This document shows positions 36,201 to 48,000 of a stretch of 64,000 bases of DNA, in pieces. The notes under the pieces were generated by a model. That model was not told the DNA's origin and did no database searches. It saw nothing but the letters and a program-made list of their open reading frames with translations. The first letter of the stretch is position 1. The number at the start of each line of letters is the position of its first letter. Both the position numbers and the translations under genes were made by a program. Source of the stretch: Pyrocephalus nanus (taxonomy: Eukaryota > Chordata > Aves > Passeriformes > Tyrannidae); the NCBI GenBank assembly GCA_038380795.1, contig CM076259.1, forward strand, positions 71,701,741 through 71,765,740, written 5' to 3'.

Positions 36201-38959
36201 TTATTTAGTTAGTGTAACAAACAAAACTGTATTTCTTGTCTTGGGCCTTAGCAATGTTGCCTATTTCTGTCTGTCAGAGACATGGCTTGCCTGAGATCAC
36301 TAATTCCTCAAATACAGTATCTTATACAGTACTCATACAGTATTGTATGTTGAATCAATCAATATAGTGCAGAAATAGCTAAACCCCTTAAATACATACT
36401 TTTTTTTATTACATATAATTATCCACAGTAATAATATTTAACATTACAGAAATAAATGTTTTCTTTCCCTAAGTTTGAAATTTTAACCTATAAATCTTCA
36501 AACCGACAGAACTTATACACACACATACATATAAATATTTCTATCCATATTTAACAGATTCCTTCATAACCCTCTTCTTATGTATGGATTCCTTAAGGAT
36601 ATTATTATTGTCTTATTTATCTACACAGAGTACTATTTGAGAAAAATAATTTCTCATTGTGTTAGCCTACTTGAGTATTAACATGAAACAAAGGTCTGTG
36701 TATTACAGCTAATCAAACTTTCAAAATTGTCAAGAGTTTATTTTGGTTAACTATGTCTCTCATGAAGATATTTCAAGCATGTTGTATTCCTTGTATTAGA
36801 TACATATACATACACATGTACAAATGCAACTTCCAGTCTGTCTAGCTGGAAAAATTTTTTAGTTCACAGATGTTCCCATCATACACAGAAGATTATCAGA
36901 ATTCAGTTTTCAGCCAGGTGCTTGAGAAACACTATTTTTATACTTTGTCTGTAAATATAGTACTAATAATATTTTTGAACCACTGAGTTATTTCCATGCT
37001 CTTGAAGACAATCATAGTATGTAGTTATTTTCATGATATATCAAATGTTTGCTTGAATGTAGCAACATTTTTTTTGCTCATAGTTCACTGTGAATGAAGC
37101 TGCTACTCCTGATAGATGGAAAATGTCCTTTCCAATCTGAATGTATTCATGTGCAGTTTATATCAATTTACTCATATGTCAAGATTGCTCTTAGTTTGGA
37201 TAGATATCTTCCATCATTTTTAGATGTAGAGATTGCAGTTATATCTCAAACAGTCAAAGATCTATTAACATCTCATCTCATTAATCTAATAACCCTTGCA
37301 TCCATTTATTCTAGTACAAACTACTTTTTCTTAGAGTGAACTACCAGAAACATCTGCTGTTTTGGACAGTGTCATGTGAGTGGCTTTTACAAAACCACGT
37401 GGCTTTTTTTGTATTACCTATAATTATTCAGTTTCTTAGTAAGTAACTTTAATTCTGCTCTGGGGACAATATTTTAATTCTCATTTTACTATAACATAAG
37501 TGACATTTTTAAGTATCTCTGTTCCAGTCAAGAGAACAGTGTTGGTATAAAGGAAGACTTGGCACTGATGACTTTGGCTGATTCCTGTCTGTGTTACAAT
37601 AATATCTAACTTCGACGTAGAATAAGACCAGAAAGACCTGGAGAGGTTAGTACTCTAGATGAATAAAAGAAGAATGAAGTTCTAGTGAAGAATTTCCAAA
37701 CTTGCTCATCTTAAAAGAAAAAAAATTGACTTGTACTTCAAGTGATGAAGATATCAACTAGACAAATTAAGGCACATTTTTTTTTATACCATAGGCTTCC
37801 TTGAAATACCTTGTAAGGAGACCTCAAAGAAAAATTCTTCTGTCACTTTAAAAGGGGAGATGGAGAGGGAATAGTACTTCCTAGTCATTTCTCTTGAAAT
37901 TTTATGTGAAATAGGGAGAAGAAGCAAGAACAAATAGGATTATGCTCTGTTGACTCCATGAATGAACTCAAGAATGCTTTTCAGTCCATGATCACACAAT
38001 ATTTATACCATATGTGTCCATGACAGGATTATTCAACTGAACAAATTAAAACTTGATTCCACATGTCCAGAAATGTGCTTCTGTTAAGATATTAGGGCAA
38101 AAAATGTAAGTCTACTCCTGCTGGTATGGTTATACCAGATTTATCCTGTCTCTAGAAGACAGATGATGCATTACTCTTTCTAAAATGCCAGCTGGCAAAA
38201 AGTTCAGCTACAAAAAGAACCCAGTTTAAGCAATCATGGATTTTCAATTTAATTTTTTTATTATATGAAACCAACATTTTTTCATCTGGCTGTGTTTTTT
38301 TTTTCCGTGGGCAAACACGATTCCTAAAGCTGGATCTGCTCATGGCCTCAAAGATTTTGTTGTAATTGATAGTTCTGGAGTTCTTTGATGTGTTCCGTGC
38401 TTATTATCTCCAAGAAAGCAAAGCTGAAAGCTTTGCTTTTTTTTTGCTTTTCAGCTTCCATCTCTCTCACTTAACAGCAAACCCTACAATCATGTAGGAC
38501 TTCTGTTACCTGGAAACTGGTATGTTAGCAGGATGGTGATAAAGGTAATGACTTCTGCCCACACCTGCCTATCTACCAGGGTTTTTTTCCTTTTCACTGT
38601 TTTTAAGATACCACTTTTTTTGTCTCTCTTGAATCCATGAAATAAACTACCCCTGAGGAAAAGAGGTTAGCTTAATCCAGGTGCCTTAAAGTTGCAATGT
38701 CATGGAGCAGCAACATGGAATGTCATTTTGGATTACTTTGCTTCTCTCCTCACATACACAAAGGTTTTCTTAGTTTTCTAGCATGATTTAACACATTTTC
38801 CAAGTGTAATAAATCATATATTTACAGAATGGCTCAACAGACTCCCACTGAAATATTTTTTTTCTAGTTCTTGATAACACTATTGATCTAGTGATGCAAA
38901 GCTCAGAAAATGTCCTTTTACTTGAGTGTCTATGAGACTGATATGGTTCTAGGTGGTGT
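36201..38959. other. AT-rich non-coding stretch
   Basis: No gene or interspersed repeat recognised. A perfect short hairpin followed by a T run lies at 38415-38445 (own entry). Frames of 61-81 codons are at background level. Confidence 0.55.
38415..38445 (+). other. Perfect 11-bp inverted repeat with GAA loop and following T run
   Basis: AAAGCAAAGCT (38415-38425) and AGCTTTGCTTT (38429-38439) are exact complements separated by GAA, and nine T (38437-38445) overlap and follow the right arm. The shape recalls an RNA-polymerase-III style end or a simple fold-back. No A-box or B-box is evident upstream, and chance is possible in AT-rich DNA. Confidence 0.4.
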
Positions 38960-39193
38960 CTTCTCCCTTTGTGTCAGGGGGTTTAGGTTGGATATAAGAA
39001 AGTAGTTCTTCACACAGAGGGTGGTTGGGCACTGGAACAGGCTCCCCAGGGATGTGTTCACAGCACCAAGCCTGACAGAGTTCAAGAGGCAAAAGGTGTG
39101 ACTCTTGGGGATAGTCCTGTGCAGGGCCAGGAGTTGCACTCTATGGTCCTTGTGGGTCCCTTCCAACTCAGTACATTCTGTGATTCTGTGATG
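38960..39193 (+). mobile_element. CR1 3' end fragment with internal deletion
   Basis: 5'-truncated copy: TTTAGGTTGGATATAAGAAA, then GGGCACTGGAACAGGCTCCC, AGCACCAAGCCTGACAGAGT, and the end GTGGGTCCCTTCCAACTCAG plus ATTCTGTGATTCTGTGATG. It is the same subtype as 16176-16720 and looks younger (less decayed terminus). Compared with that copy, roughly 30 bp are missing between the GTTCAAGA and GTGTGACTCTTG segments (near 39086). It is non-coding. Confidence 0.92.
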
Positions 39194-39584
39194 TGTCACT
39201 CTATGACTGCAGTTAATAGAAATTTGCTCATATGCAGACATAGTCCATTTAGCAACCATGTCTTGCAAACCCATAATATTCTTTGCTAATGCCTTAGGCT
39301 TCCTGGTTCTCTGGGGACTGGGAGGCAGTTCACTGCTATTTTATGGTAGTAGCTGAAATGTTAACATGAATGAGAAAAGATGAAACAAGCATAATTTAAA
39401 GGCAATGGAAGTCAACAACAGCTCCAGGCTTATCATAATTGACAAAGGTTTGTGCCAGAGATTAAAGTTACAATAACAAAAAATCCAGTCTAAATGTGCA
39501 GCAGTGTATAGATTAGCTTCAGTTGCTTTTAGCCATACCTAGGAGGAATAGGAAGCATGCTTGACTGTCAACGTTTAATAAATC

Positions 39585-40030
39585 AGATTCTAATATTACA
39601 TTATTATATTGCATAGATTAATAATACCTACATAATAATACTAATAATATTATATTATATAAATATTATATAAATATTATATATTATATATTATATAATA
39701 TGTATAATATTATATGTAATAATATATTTTATGTAATCATATAGGAATTGTAATACAACAATGTTGTATTTATATATAGTGGATAGAAGCATATTATATT
39801 AATAATAGCATAATATAATATAATAATATAATAATTATGTCAAGATAATATTTTAAAACTAGTATTTTTGTATTAAATTTCTAACACTTTATCTAAAATA
39901 TATTACAGTTCATAATATATAGCCATAATATATTAATTATAAAATTTAGTTGATAAAGTATATATATATATACTGGCTTATAATATATTACATAATATTT
40001 ATTTATGTATTTATATTTAATAATTTAATG
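39585..40030. repeat. Long A/T-only low-complexity tract (TATA/ATTATA words)
   Basis: About 440 bp of nearly pure A/T, dominated by AATAATATTA, TATATTATAT and similar words with many short palindromes. It looks like an expanded and shuffled TA/TAA microsatellite. Such tracts can act as DNA-unwinding or scaffold-attachment sequence; that role is not shown here. Confidence 0.8.
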
Positions 40031-41052
40031 TGGTTTTTTTTAAAAGAATGTGTATAAATACCCTATATTATACCCTACTGTATCAATACGGTTTGTATTT
40101 ATAGATATCAGACACATAGTATCAAATATACACAGATAGAATTTGAAAGACATCCATGCTTTAAATTTCTCTTTTTAGATGAACTTCCAGAACTAAAGCA
40201 GTCTTCAGCAGATATTTCAAAACATAAGAAAAAAAAATTACAATGTTTAAAGCCTAAAAGGTAAAAAAGTAGTAAATATTTCTGTGCAATAGAATGCTTT
40301 TGTGATGGGATATAATTTAAATTGATACAACAATACAGTGTAGATGTATTTGTCCTGAGATAGTTTCATGTGAACAAACTTTAAAGTAGAGAAATACTTA
40401 TTAATGTAAAGTGAGCTGTTCTGCTTACTATTCTTTTTTTAATCTGGAGAATATGAACAGCAGTCACTCATTAGGAGTCGCTTTGAAAAGCTTCCAAGAT
40501 TTTCAGCTGTGCTGAATGGCTCCTAAAGGGCTAGGAGAAATGTTTTATTTATTTACACTTATGACCTAAAATAAAGGATAAACGGAAAATATTTTGGGTG
40601 GCTACATTTAAAGATGTATTAAGAGGATGTTTCATGCTTGTATACCAGCACAAGAGTCTCTTAATGTCAGCAGGAAACATAAACTGCTTAATGGATCATG
40701 GATTCATGAGGATGAGACCATCCTCAACCTAAAAGGGAGAGGAAGAAGGATGCATAGCTGTGAACACACCTAATGTTCCAGATCTCATGCCTTAACACTG
40801 CATTCATTGTAGTGATGCACTATAGCCCTAGCTGTTAAAGCCACAGCTAACTACCCTCCTCATGTTTATGAGAATAAAGCAGGAATTTCAAATATTGTAT
40901 TGAGTCACTCTTGACTGATAACACATGCAAAGGCATTCTCCTTGAAGCACTTAATTAATATTCCTCCCTTACCTACATGTGGCAAGTTTGTTTGCCACTT
41001 CCTGTCCATCTTATGCATACGATAAATAGTAACAAACACTAAAAAAGTTAAG

Positions 41053-41069
41053 TTTTTTTTTTTTTTTTT
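41053..41069. repeat. T17 homopolymer
   Basis: Seventeen consecutive T. No retroelement body is recognised on either side, so it is not assigned as a tail. Confidence 0.85.
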
Positions 41070-42237
41070 AAATTTTGTTCATTTTGGTATGGAGATAGCA
41101 AAAAAAATATCTATGGTCCTTTCGAAGTGTTGGTCATATACATTACTATGTAAGTTACAGAATTATTTAGGATGGATTTGAAATACGTTTTAAAAAAAAA
41201 ACAGGTGCATCCCCATTTTAATTCTAAACCAGGTTCTTTGATAACTCTGTTCAATGTAATAAGAGCAGCAATGTGTCTTCACATTTTCCAAGCCTATTTT
41301 TTAAATTGTTACAAAAGATATGCTGCTCCTCTTCATATTTTATTTAATTTTAATTTGACTTCATTTGAGATAATGAGACCTTTTCACTAAGTTGTGCCTA
41401 TTAAACTTTAAAGTATTCTTTCAGTTGCTATTTCTGATGCCTGACAAAAAGTATGGAAAATAATTGGAAAGTAATGTCCTAAATAAACTTTTATTTTAAT
41501 AGCTCTCCTTTAGAAAAAAAAACTAAATATTCAAGACTTCAATGAATAGCATATTTTCCAGTTGGCTTCCCAACAAGTTTCTTTATAAACCCTGCTTGGA
41601 TGGTGTTTAAGTGTTTGAGTGTTTTTACTTATCTAAATTGAAAACAATAACTTCATGAAATTAAACTAGAATTCATGTAGCGGTATTAGTATAGTTAACT
41701 GCATGAATGCAAGTGAAATGTTATGTGTGATCTTGACAGCAGACAAAAAAATTAATAATAGCATTAAAATATTATTAATAATAAAACATAGCTCTTTGCT
41801 TAACTATCCACAGAATAAGTTATGCCTATGTCACAGAATATTTCTGTGAAATATTCAGGAAAAATTCTATCCTTGACTGTTTGTAAAATGTTTATTTTAT
41901 TACTAGATCAATAATGTTATCAAAATATTTATTTCATTGTTAGTGAGAGTTCTGCATCTCAAATTAATGTAGAAAGTATTTACAATTAAGAAAATAATTC
42001 CAAACTAGTACTCCATGTTTCTATTTAACTGTTACTTTTGCATGAGTTGTGAAATTTTTATGTCTGAACTTATATTTTCCTTGTTATTAATAATGCTTTC
42101 AAGTATTCAAGCTCTCGAGTATATATAGTAAATTATTACAACTTGATATTTAAGATACAACTTGATAGTAATAATAATTTTTAATTAAAAATGTTAATTA
42201 CTGTTAATTAATAAATTTATTTGAACAGTAAACTGGT

Positions 42238-42522
42238 AAATGCATATAAGGAAAAGGCCGAGGTAGTCAACAATTTTCTCACTTCAGTCCTGTGGTGACC
42301 TCTCTTCCCACCGTTCTCAAGTGGATGGACTACAAGGAAAGACTGGCAGAGAAAAGCCTTTTCTATTGTAAAAGAAGATCAGAACATACATAAAGAAGAA
42401 TGTGAACATACGTAAGTTTATGGGTCCTGATGAGATGCATCCCAGAGTCATCAGGGAATTCGCTGATGTAGTTGCCAAGCCACTCTCCATAATATTTCAA
42501 AAATCATGGCAGTTATATCCTT
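42238..42522 (+). mobile_element. Orphan internal CR1 fragment (endonuclease to reverse-transcriptase linker)
   Basis: Homology starts with AAGGCCGAGGTAGTCAACAA and ends with the block CCTGATGAGATGCATCCCAG, GTTGCCAAGCCACTCTCC and ATAATATTTCAAAAATCATGG, which lies between the CR1 endonuclease and the reverse-transcriptase core (read as [13 protein letters not shown] and [13 protein letters not shown]). It is the most 5' CR1 section in this window. Neither the catalytic domain nor the 3' end follows, which is atypical for CR1 and points to later deletion. Confidence 0.85.
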
Positions 42523-44287
42523 CCACTTCAGTCTTTATCTCACATAACTTTCTTAAGTAATTGGACTTTTACATGGAGGATTTCTCACAATACCACAGTC
42601 ACCCTTGGATTTTGAAAAGTCTCTTTTTACAAACTGCAGCATGTGAGAAATACCTGATAATCACAAGCATCAGAAATTTACTTGAGCTAATTTGATTATC
42701 TAGCAGAATAAAGCTGTTATTCTAAATAGAGAATGCAAACTTTTACTCATGGGAACACAGTGTATGCCAGAATAAATTTTCCTTTTACTGTTACTTACAA
42801 CAATCAGTAGTTCAATATTGTATGAATTGGTAACTGTAAATATTTATCTATTGGAAGGTTATACTGAACAGCTATTCTGTTTCTTTTACTGTTTTTAAAG
42901 TTCTATCAAAAATTTTCTTTTGCAGGGACTGCCAAAGAAAATTACACAGGGAAAGGAAAGATACTTTGAAACTGTAATTTTAAACTTACAGTAGCCAATA
43001 TTCTATCAGTGCTCACATCAGAAATTTATTTTCAATTACTTAATCGAGTCAATTATAGGCTTATAATGTTAACTAGTTATGCAAATAAAAATACTACTCA
43101 AATTCTAATTTTGCAGCTTTCTGCCATACTGCAAACCCTACACAACTTCAATTAAAAAAACCCCAAACTACCAAAAACAAACAACCAACCAAACAAAAAT
43201 CCCCAAAACCACAAAAACCAAAAAAGCCTCACAAAACATAAACATAATTTTTAAATCTGTCTCTATACAATTGAGAATTTGTGTTAATTTTTATTATATG
43301 CATAGTTTAAGGAAACAATGCAATATTATTTGGGACTGGAGAGGAAGCATGGGAGCATAACTAAGGAATGTTTTACATAATGGAAGAGACTGAACATACA
43401 TGCTAAGTTTCCTTTTCTGGTGGAAGCAGACTTAAGTTGCTATTGAAAATTCAATCTGACTGGGAACATGGGGTTTGTAGGTAAAAAATTGCTCTAAAAA
43501 TGATCTTCATTTTGTCAGTTCCTTGGATTTAAGCTATGACAAAATGAATGGCACTTCTATAAACTGCAATTGCCTTCAAATAAGGATTTTACTTGCTTAT
43601 TTTCTGGAGTAGCTCAAGTTAATCCACACACAACTAAGTAAATAACTATCCCAATATAAAATACTTGCCCTTTCAGTACATTTTCTTTTTTAAATCTGAT
43701 AAATAAGACCCAGTTTCTCACTAGTTATTGTTTTATTATCAGTGTTATGCTCTTCTATAGCAGAACACAACAGGTGTTATTCTGTGGAGGTAGAAGTAAG
43801 CTTGAATATGAGATTGTTCCATGAAGTTTCAGGAGTGCACTGAAACAGAACATATCTCCTTTAGGTCTGGTGGCCCTCTTGTATCCTCATGACCTAAAAA
43901 GTAAAGTATTCTTTGCCTAATTGCAGTGTATGATGTCAACCTGACATACACTCTGTTTTTGCAGCAACCTTATTGCCCTCATACAATAATAGCAGTATTG
44001 CACTGGCAATGCAAGGTTTCCTTTACCAAAGCCCTTTAGCTGATCTCTTTTCCCTGAGCCAGTAACAACTCAAAAGGCTGTGAAATTAAGAATATAGAAT
44101 TACTCATAAATAGGATGTATAATCGGTCCTACTTTGTGCAAGAATAGTCTGAATATTTTGTACCTCTGTTAATGTTGAAAAGCAACCCTGAAATGAGCAT
44201 GTGAGCTTCAGTATACAAGGAAATAACTTTTTTCCTCTGAGAAATTAAAGCACTTTTAAACATCAAGGCCTAAAAAGTTGTTATGAA
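42523..44287. other. AT-rich non-coding stretch
   Basis: No gene recognised. An A/C-rich tract lies at about 43150-43235. No continuation of the CR1 at 42238-42522 was found. Confidence 0.6.
43150..43235. repeat. A/C-rich low-complexity tract
   Basis: A runs broken by CC, CCC and CCCC (CAAACAACCAACCAAACAAA-like words). It belongs to the recurring type of tract also seen at 481, 25343 and 63722. Confidence 0.75.
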
Positions 44288-45003
44288 AGGTTGGTTTGAT
44301 TTTGGCTGGCTGCCAAACTCTATCTCGCCACTCTCTCACTCCTCCTCCTCAACTGGACAGGAGGAGAAAATTAGATGGAAAAGCTTGTGATTCAAGATAA
44401 TGACAAGATCACTCACCAGCTACCATCATAGGAAAAAAAAATAGTCCACTTGGGGATAATTAATTTAATTTTTTGCCCATTAAAAATAGAGTAGGATGGT
44501 GAGAAGCAACAACAAAGGAAAACAAATGATCCTATAATCCCACCCCTCCATTCATCCCAGGATCAACTTTGTTCCAGATTTCTCTAGAAAAAAAAGTGCA
44601 CAAGGATGGGTATGGGGTGTTGTGATCAGTTAATAACAGATTTTGTCAGATGTTCTTTCCTTCTTACACTCTTCTGCTGTTCCAGTATGGTGTTCCACCT
44701 GTGGGAGACAATTCTCCATGAACTTCACTGATGTGGGTCCTTCCTATGGGCAGCAGTTCTTCACAAAATGATCCAGCATGGGTCCTTTCCATGGGGTGCA
44801 GGCCTTCAAGAACAAACTGCTCCAGTGTGGGTCCTGCATGGGTTCTCAGGTCCTGATAAAAAACCACGCTGCTATGTGGGCTCCAGTTCACAAGACACAG
44901 TTCCTGCCTGCTCCAGTGTGGGCTTTCCATGGGTTACAGCTTCCTTCAGCGCATACCCACCCACTGTGCCATGGGTATTCCACAGGCTGCAGTGTGTGTA
45001 TCC
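44288..45003 (-). mobile_element. ERV LTR, family B (tandem-unit U3 to U5), copy 2
   Basis: On the minus strand about seven degenerate 40-50 bp units run from 45003 to about 44680; their cores are the complements of GCTCCAGTGTGGGT-like words. Then comes a spacer, an AT-rich section with AATTAAATTAATTATCC (44450-44475), a GGTGAGTGATCTTGTC segment, and finally the LTR end section with TCTCCTCCTGTCCAGTTGAG and GGCAGCCAGCC near 44288-44360. This matches an LTR that I know from bird genomes, minus its upstream U3 part. The frame 44930-44664 stays open through the units (TLEQFVLEGLHPMERTHAG, EELLPIGRTHI) because unit lengths are near multiples of three. I do not consider it a demonstrated gene. Confidence 0.75.
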
Positions 45004-48000
45004 ACTATTAACTAAGATGAAAATTTTCCTTACATATGCATAAAAAAATATTGTCCCCACTCCTCTAATATTCCCATGATACTAGAATATATTAAACTAT
45101 GTGAAAATAAGCAACATCAACAGGCATCTTTTATTTCAACCCATAGCTCAGTGTGGAACACAAGAGGTACAAAGATAAGGAAAAAAATTTCTTGTGAAGT
45201 TTAGTTAAACAGCACAGCTCACTGATGGGAGTTTCTAAGTGCACTTATTGTTTCCATAATTAGTGCATCAAATACTCAAAAGTTTCTTTGAATCTGTAAG
45301 GAGATATGTTTAATGATTCTTGTATATAATACACACTGCCAGACATCAGCTGTCTGTTGAAATGAATGCACAGAATACATCAATAGGGACAATGAAAAGG
45401 TTCTCTGGAACATCTGGCACATAGATCCATGCACAAGAAAGCCTAAGAAATGTGATATACCATATGTGAAGCAAAGATTTGAAGAGATAAGAATGGTTTG
45501 GAATAAATATGGCCTTAAAAGTAAAAAGCACATGATCAGAAGTCATGAAGGAAATCAGTGAAGGATAAAGGTTATAAGATGCAAAGCCTAATATATAAAA
45601 ATTATAAAACTAGTGGCACATCTTTTACAGAATCAAGGGAAAACTCACAAAAGTAGTAGTTCACATATTCATATTGCCATACTTTAATTTTACATATTGA
45701 AGGTCTCTGTTAGGGAATATTTTTCTTCCCGTAGGAGGAAATGTTTCTCCACTATTTACTCCATAGTGAAATATAATAAAATTCTTCCCTTGGATTTTCA
45801 GATTCGTCAGCTTTTAAACATAGTTTATTTTTGTTCTCAGTCTTCTAAAATGCTCATTTTTCTTGTTCTATTGGGTTCTCCCAAGCTCACCCTAATTTGC
45901 TATTCTTTTTAACTCCCCAACAGTGTTTATTAGAAAGAAATTACAGGAACGTTCTACAAAGCTTGATTTTATTTGGAATAATTTCATCAGTTTAACACTG
46001 CTCTACTTCAAAACACAACATTTTTTTCTATCTAAAAGATGTAGATGTGGAATATAATAACCCGATGAGCAATTAAATCTCTAGCTCATCTGCAGTGAGG
46101 AACTTACCCTAAGTTTGCAAAATGCTAGTTCGCGTCAACACCTCAACGTCTTGCCCATTGAAACTGACACTGACAAATCTGTAAAAGTAGAAACTGTATT
46201 TTTCCCAGAGTTTGTTTCTTAGAGTTTCCTCTGACTTACAAACTGCCTTGAATCTGAAACAGCTTGTCTTGACTGTCAAACAGAGTGAAGCAGATTTAAC
46301 ATGTAACGGAGAAGGAATCAGAGGTCTCATGAATAAAATATACAAAACTTACATATAAATTATGACACTGAAGCATGTATACAGTCGTATAATATTGTTT
46401 CAGATTGCCCTACTTTTTCTATAATACACCTTTATTTTTTTCCATAAAAGAACACCTAAAAATACATTTTCAGAGAAGCTTGAAAGTTGTTTGTCAAGTT
46501 TGAACAGAATAATTCACTGAAAGGAGAAAACAAGTACTGTGTATGTATTCCATAGGGGAGCTAGTAATACTGTCTCAATAGTAGTAATTTTATCAGTATA
46601 TTGCAAAGTGTAGCTGACAAGAAAGGTGAGAGCCATTAAAGAAAACAAAATCAAATAGCTCCAAACCTATTAATGTTTTCTTTAATTCTCAAAGTTATTA
46701 TTATAAGTTTTTAAAAATAGAATATCATTCAAAGCTTAATTAAACTATACAAGTCTTATGTTATTAATTGCTGTGTACAAGCAAATAAGTGAAACAAAGA
46801 ACTATTTTCCAAGATTTTAGGAAGAACAGACACTGATTTTTCTCCCTTCTTTGCAACATAGAAAATGTCTTTTTCTGGAACTCTGAAATTGAATCACTAA
46901 TTTTTAATTCTAAGAAAGTGAAGAGAAGAAAAAGAACATTAGTTGTAAATTTACAAAAATTACTTGTCAGATGAAGGAGCATTACTGTATTATCTTGTTC
47001 CTCCCAAGAAATGAGAAACAGGTCAATCAGCAGGAATGTTTCTCCTTGGACCTCCTCCAAAACTGGGAAATCAGAAACTTAGTGAAAGACTTGTTGGCTA
47101 GGTGATTACACTGAATTTACAGTATCAGTTCACTGAAAATACTGGATCTCAGATCATCTTCATATCATCCTATGTGAGAACACAGTTTTGCTGACTCAGA
47201 TAGCTCGTGAGTTTTTCTGGACATCTGCCTTAGCTAGTGAAAGGTGTTAATTCCTATTCTTAAATCAGAATTTTCTCTGCTGACTGTTATAGACTGAGTA
47301 ACTATTTCAAGAACCAGTCCCTAATCCAAGAGAATTTTGCATGGGATAACAAAATGTATTTTATGTAATTCTTTCAAAACTGAAAGTTAACAAGAAGAAA
47401 AAAATGCTACCTGCTTGTAATCTGACGTGTAATTAGCAGCTTTATAAAATAAAAAAAGAAACAAAAATGAGAGATTAGACCTGCCATGTAATACTAATCC
47501 TTACATAATGATTTCAGGAGACTGCAGCTCCTTACAGTACTGATATAAATATCCCAGCTATTTTCCCAGCAATCTTAGTGGTTTTCATTTTTACTTTCTT
47601 AGGGAAAAGAGAGGTTTGCCTATTTGCAAACAACTCGCTATGGTAGCAATAAGATGTCATAAAAAGCTAAAGTGGAAGTTTAATATTTCAAATTTCATTA
47701 TTAGTCACCTATTTGAATTTGTTTATTAATAGGATCAGAAAGAAATATGCAGAGATTTTGTAGACAAATTGCAAATACTGTTTTTGACATAGTACCTGGC
47801 TATCTCTATCACTGATTTATGTAAAGTTGTTACATACAAACAGCTATGAAGAAGATAATAAGTAAGATAAAAAAGTGTAAAATTGAAAACATCGAGAGTC
47901 AGTTTCTATTGTATCAGTCCTGTCCATGGAGCTACTTTATATTCTCATATTCCAGACTGTTCAGGTAGTTTAATATAAATGCCATTCATGTTCTGATTGG

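Larger units (their letters stand above)
39194..42237. other. AT-rich non-coding stretch with a long A/T tract
   Basis: No gene recognised. It contains the 440-bp A/T tract (own entry) and a T17 run at 41053-41069. The rest is unremarkable AT-rich DNA. Confidence 0.6.
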
